A stretch of 64,000 nt of DNA from Enterobacter bugandensis (GTDB lineage Bacteria; Pseudomonadota; Gammaproteobacteria; Enterobacterales; Enterobacteriaceae): assembly GCF_900324475.1 (NCBI RefSeq), contig NZ_LT992502.1, positions 124,001 through 188,000 on the forward strand, written 5' to 3'. Of the stretch, positions 61,028 through 64,000 are shown piece by piece (the stretch's first letter is position 1; every line of letters starts with the position of its first letter). The translations under genes were made by a program, and so were the position numbers. The notes under the pieces were generated by a model. The model had not been told where the DNA came from. It did no database searches and was given only the letters and a program-made list of their open reading frames with translations.

Positions 61028-63097
61028 ATGTCTGAGAAAACTTTCCTGGTGGAAATCGGCACCGAAGAGCTGCCACCAAAAGCCCTGCGCAGCCTGGCTG
61101 AATCTTTTGCTGCGAACGTGACCGCCGAGCTGGATAACGCTGGCCTGGCGCACGGTAAAATTGAGTGGTTTGCTGCACCGCGTCGTCTGGCGCTGAAAGT
61201 GGCAAATCTGGCGGCGTCTCAGCCGGATCGTGAAGTTGAAAAACGTGGCCCGGCGATTGCCCAGGCGTTTGACGCGGAAGGCAAGCCAAGCAAGGCTGCC
61301 GAAGGCTGGGCGCGCGGCTGCGGCATCACCGTCGATCAGGCCGAGCGTCTGACCACCGATAAAGGCGAATGGCTGCTGTACCGTGCCCACGTGAAAGGCG
61401 AAAGCGCGGAAGCGCTGCTGCCAAACATGATCGCCACTTCTCTGGCGAAGCTGCCGATTCCTAAGCTGATGCGCTGGGGCGCGTCTGACGTACACTTCGT
61501 GCGTCCGGTACACACCGTGACCCTGCTGCTGGGCGACACCGTTATCCCGGCGACCATTCTGGGCGTGGCGTCCGATCGCGTGATCCGCGGCCACCGCTTT
61601 ATGGGCGAGCCAGAGTTCACCATCGACAATGCCGACCAGTATCCGCAGATCCTGCTGGAACGCGGTAAAGTTATTGCCGACTACGAACAGCGTAAAGCCA
61701 AAATTAAAGCGGACGCGGAAGAAGCGGCGCGTAAGATTGGCGGTAATGCCGACCTGAGCGACAGCCTGCTGGAAGAGGTCACTTCTCTGGTGGAATGGCC
61801 GGTTGTGCTGACCGCGAAATTCGAAGAGAAATTCCTGGCCGTTCCGGCAGAAGCGCTGGTGTACACCATGAAGGGTGACCAGAAGTACTTCCCGGTTTAC
61901 GCCAACGACGGCAAGCTGCTGCCAAACTTCATCTTCGTGGCGAACATCGAATCGAAAGATCCGAGCCAGATTATCTCTGGTAACGAGAAAGTGGTGCGCC
62001 CGCGTCTGGCGGATGCCGAGTTCTTCTTCAATACCGACCGTAAAAAGCGTCTGGAAGATAACCTGCCGCGCCTGCAGACCGTGCTGTTCCAGCAGCAACT
62101 GGGTACGCTGCGCGACAAAACCGACCGTATCGCGGAGCTGTCCGGCTGGATCGCCCGTGAAATCGGTGCCGACGTTAACCACGCGACCCGCGCGGGCCTG
62201 CTCTCCAAATGCGACCTGATGACCAACATGGTGTTCGAATTCACCGACACCCAGGGCGTAATGGGCATGCACTACGCGCGTCACGATGGCGAAGCGGAAG
62301 ACGTGGCCGTAGCTCTGAACGAGCAGTATCAGCCGCGCTTTGCGGGCGACGATCTGCCGTCCAACCCGGTTGCCTGCGCTGTAGCGATTGCCGATAAGAT
62401 GGACACCCTGGCGGGTATCTTCGGCATCGGCCAGCATCCGAAAGGCGATAAAGACCCGTTTGCGCTGCGTCGTGCCGCGCTGGGCGTGCTGCGCATCATC
62501 GTTGAGAAGAACCTGAACCTTGATCTGCAGACCCTGACCGAAGAAGCGGTGCGTCTGTACGGCGACAAGCTGACCAACGCGAACGTTGTGGATGACGTGA
62601 TCGACTTTATGCTCGGCCGTTTCCGCGCGTGGTATCAGGACGAAGGTTACACCGTCGACACCATTCAGGCGGTGCTGGCGCGTCGTCCAACCCGTCCGGC
62701 TGATTTCGATGCGCGTATGAAGGCGGTTTCCCACTTCCGTACGCTGGAAGCGGCATCTGCCCTGGCGGCGGCCAACAAGCGTGTATCCAACATCCTGGCG
62801 AAATCCGACGAGACGCTGAACGAGCGCGTAAACGCCGCGACGCTGAAAGAGCCGGAAGAGATCGCCCTGGCGATGCAGGTTGTGGTGCTGCGCGACAAGC
62901 TCGAGCCGTACTTCGCGGAAGGTCGCTACCAGGAAGCGCTGGTGGAGCTGGCGGAGCTGCGTGACGTGATCGACGCCTTCTTCGAGAAAGTGATGGTGAA
63001 CGTAGAAGATAAAGAACTGCGTATTAACCGTCTCTCCATGCTCGAAAAACTGCGCGAGCTGTTCCTGCGCGTGGCGGATATTTCGCTGCTGCAGTAA
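61028..63097 (+). CDS. glyS: glycyl-tRNA synthetase beta subunit
   Basis: A 689-residue subunit that recognises and binds tRNA-Gly. Its domains include a phenylalanyl-tRNA synthetase beta-like N-terminal part, an HD-type domain (middle region, around [18 protein letters not shown]) and a C-terminal anticodon-binding domain (about residues 580-689). Sequence and length match E. coli GlyS. A very long antisense frame across it is a codon-usage shadow. A clear terminator follows about 30 bp after the stop. Confidence 0.98.
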   Translation: MSEKTFLVEIGTEELPPKALRSLAESFAANVTAELDNAGLAHGKIEWFAAPRRLALKVANLAASQPDREVEKRGPAIAQAFDAEGKPSKAAEGWARGCGITVDQAERLTTDKGEWLLYRAHVKGESAEALLPNMIATSLAKLPIPKLMRWGASDVHFVRPVHTVTLLLGDTVIPATILGVASDRVIRGHRFMGEPEFTIDNADQYPQILLERGKVIADYEQRKAKIKADAEEAARKIGGNADLSDSLLEEVTSLVEWPVVLTAKFEEKFLAVPAEALVYTMKGDQKYFPVYANDGKLLPNFIFVANIESKDPSQIISGNEKVVRPRLADAEFFFNTDRKKRLEDNLPRLQTVLFQQQLGTLRDKTDRIAELSGWIAREIGADVNHATRAGLLSKCDLMTNMVFEFTDTQGVMGMHYARHDGEAEDVAVALNEQYQPRFAGDDLPSNPVACAVAIADKMDTLAGIFGIGQHPKGDKDPFALRRAALGVLRIIVEKNLNLDLQTLTEEAVRLYGDKLTNANVVDDVIDFMLGRFRAWYQDEGYTVDTIQAVLARRPTRPADFDARMKAVSHFRTLEAASALAAANKRVSNILAKSDETLNERVNAATLKEPEEIALAMQVVVLRDKLEPYFAEGRYQEALVELAELRDVIDAFFEKVMVNVEDKELRINRLSMLEKLRELFLRVADISLLQ

Positions 63098-63120
63098 TGT
63101 GCCCGTTGTAACAAATGCTA

Positions 63121-63146
63121 AAAACCCGCTTCGGCGGGTTTTTTTA
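63121..63146 (+). terminator. rho-independent terminator of glyQS
   Basis: ACCCGC (63124-63129), loop TTCG and GCGGGT (63134-63139) form a compact stem followed by seven T. It ends the glyQS transcript. Confidence 0.93.
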
Positions 63147-63158
63147 TGGGTCTTTTGT

Positions 63159-63188
63159 AGACCGGATAAGCGCAGCGCCATCCGGCAG
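63159..63188. repeat. REP element after glyS
   Basis: CCGGAT (63162-63167) and ATCCGG (63180-63185) flank AAGCGCAGCGCC. It directly abuts the 3' end of the opposing unknown gene, three bases from its stop codon. Confidence 0.85.
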
Positions 63189-63190
63189 GT

Positions 63191-63640
63191 TTAGCCGATC
63201 GCGATTGTGCCTTCGTCTGTCTGCAGCCAGCGCGGTGCCTTCAGCGTATCAGCAAAGTAGCTGACCAGCTCGCACAGCAAATCTTCCATCACGATTTCAG
63301 ATTGTCGCGACAGTGAGCCGTTCATCAGCATCTGCGTAAGCTCCTGACAGTAGCGCCCCAGCTGATCGCATTCGGGTTCGAAAGCCGGAACGCGTGACGG
63401 GAGTTCCTTCACGGTCAGGCTGGCTTTTAAAGCGTCCGGAACAGGTTCCAGAAGCGTGGGTTGCAGAAGATTCAGACAGGCATAAAGTCTGCCGTAAAGC
63501 GCCATTTTTGGGGCGGGTTCTTCGCAATCTACCAGTGCGTCGGTAAAACGTTCGCAGTTATCCGCCAGTTCGGTGAAGTCGGTGGCGTGGTTGAAGGGCA
63601 GGGTGAATAAAGAATGAGCTTGGGTTGAGGTAGTAGCCAT
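63191..63640 (-). CDS. protein of unknown function behind a structured leader
   Basis: A 149-residue soluble, acidic protein; no signal, no membrane segment, no motif I can name. It has five cysteines spread along the chain, and predicted helices such as RQSEIVMEDLLCELVSYFAD. The ATG at 63640 has a strong GGAGG site nine bases before it. The long hairpin-rich leader upstream resembles those of P4-like satellite 'ash' loci, so it may be a leftover or cargo gene of such an element. K-12 carries hokA/IS150 near this end of glyS, so the spot is variable. Reading frame and start are convincing; function is not known. Confidence 0.65.
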   Translation of the reverse strand: MATTSTQAHSLFTLPFNHATDFTELADNCERFTDALVDCEEPAPKMALYGRLYACLNLLQPTLLEPVPDALKASLTVKELPSRVPAFEPECDQLGRYCQELTQMLMNGSLSRQSEIVMEDLLCELVSYFADTLKAPRWLQTDEGTIAIG

Positions 63641-63870
63641 ATTGGCAGCCTCCGATAAGTGATAAAGCTTCCACCACCGGAAATGCTAACTTCGCTGGTG
63701 GTGGACTGAACAGAGTTAGCATTACCGGCCTTATCGGATACCGGCGCATCTTTCGATGCCCCTGCTCAGCCCACCATTGAGATGTAGCAAAGCATGCTGC
63801 ACATAATGTGCCGCCGATAAGATAAGCCAGGATGCTAAACCCGGCACCTGATTTTGCAGGTGCAAAGAGA
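63641..63870 (-). ncRNA. highly structured leader RNA, P4/ash-like
   Basis: Nested inverted repeats lie in 230 nt: TCCACCACC (63670-63678) with GGTGGTGGA (63697-63705); a 14-bp pair CCGGAAATGCTAAC (63677-63690) with 63715-63728, one mismatch; CCGATAAG (63652-63659) with CTTATCGG (63730-63737); and GCACCTG (63844-63850) with CAGGTGC (63857-63863). Several pairings exclude one another, and one includes the bases just before the GGAGG of the downstream gene. That is the set-up of a translational or termination switch. Likeness to ash leaders is from memory only. Confidence 0.5.
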
Positions 63871-63922
63871 ACTTACTGCTCATCAAAACAGGCGGCAATA
63901 GATTTGAGCTATACCACTGAGG

Positions 63923-63952
63923 ATATTACCATTTCTGGAAAGAGACTCGCAA
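63923..63952 (-). promoter_or_regulatory. candidate sigma-70 promoter of the leader and unknown gene
   Basis: On the minus strand a TTGCGA -35 box (63947-63952) and a TAATAT -10 box (63923-63928) are spaced by 18 bp, about 285 bp before the ATG of the downstream gene. The transcript would start near 63915 and contain the whole structured leader. From 63953 to the window end I see no further gene. Confidence 0.55.
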
Positions 63953-64000
63953 AATTACCGCAATGAAAAGCATACTGCGGGCAGAGGTCTTACAGCGACG

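Noticed and set aside
60374..63181. 935-codon open frame antisense to glyQ and glyS
   Set aside because: It mirrors the third-position G/C bias of the strongly expressed glyS gene and has no ribosome-binding site or recognisable domain. GlyS itself is certain.
63740..63768. TGA in the leader followed by a hairpin, considered as selenocysteine insertion because selA and selB are in the window
   Set aside because: The hairpin GGCATC-GAAA-GATGC has a plain tetraloop and lacks the bulged U and G-rich apical loop of bacterial SECIS elements. A TGG to TGA change is simpler.

Overview
The window is a stretch of chromosome from a gamma-proteobacterium of the Enterobacteriaceae. Gene content and order follow the E. 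coli K-12 backbone from the end of tdh to glyS (yibQ-envC-gpmI, yibN-grxC-secB-gpsA-cysE-trmL, lldPRD, yibL-mtlRDA, yibIH, yibF-selAB, aldB, yiaUT, yiaS-J, avtA, malS, bax, xyl genes, wecH, ysaB, glyQS). The differences from K-12, and the Klebsiella-type yiaKLX1X2PQRS operon in particular, point to Enterobacter, Lelliottia or a close relative rather than Escherichia. No rRNA, tRNA, insertion sequence, CRISPR array or complete prophage is visible.

Layout. Positions 1-3200 hold the last codons of tdh and three glycosyltransferase genes, probably for surface polysaccharide, in the place where E. coli has waaH. Positions 3200-16000 are housekeeping and lactate genes: cell division and peptidoglycan (envC, yibQ), glycolysis (gpmI), redox, secretion, lipid and cysteine genes (grxC, secB, gpsA, cysE), an extra aromatic-acid-type transporter, and lldPRD with a likely pair of LldR operators. 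Positions 16000-26600 carry the mannitol operon, preceded by an array of CRP-like sites, then yibIH, yibF and the selenocysteine genes selA-selB. A ROK-family sugar kinase with an apparently frameshifted C terminus sits between selB and aldB. Positions 29150-44050 hold yiaU/yiaT, a beta-L-arabinofuranosidase/GPH-transporter/AraC locus not found at this place in K-12, and the eight-gene L-ascorbate-type yia operon with its IclR-type regulator. Positions 44055-58470 hold avtA, malS, bax, the divergent xylFGHR / xylAB genes, and a cysteine hydrolase paired with a DJ-1/AraC regulator. The end holds wecH, ysaB, glyQS, and an unrecognised gene behind a highly structured leader that resembles the leaders of P4-like satellite phages.

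Metabolic logic. Several systems here feed pentose metabolism. The yia enzymes turn 2,3-diketo-L-gulonate into D-xylulose 5-phosphate. XylA and XylB bring D-xylose to the same intermediate. The GH127 enzyme would release L-arabinose. Mannitol, lactate and maltodextrin uptake or breakdown genes lie between them. Much of the window is therefore carbon-source use set into core genes.

No wholly new multi-gene system is obvious. The best candidates for new biology are the structured leader plus unknown gene at the right end, the unknown enzyme YiaX1, the GH127 locus, the cysteine-hydrolase/DJ-1 regulator pair, and the glycosyltransferase cluster. Gene names rest on remembered family sequences and conserved order; no database search was run.
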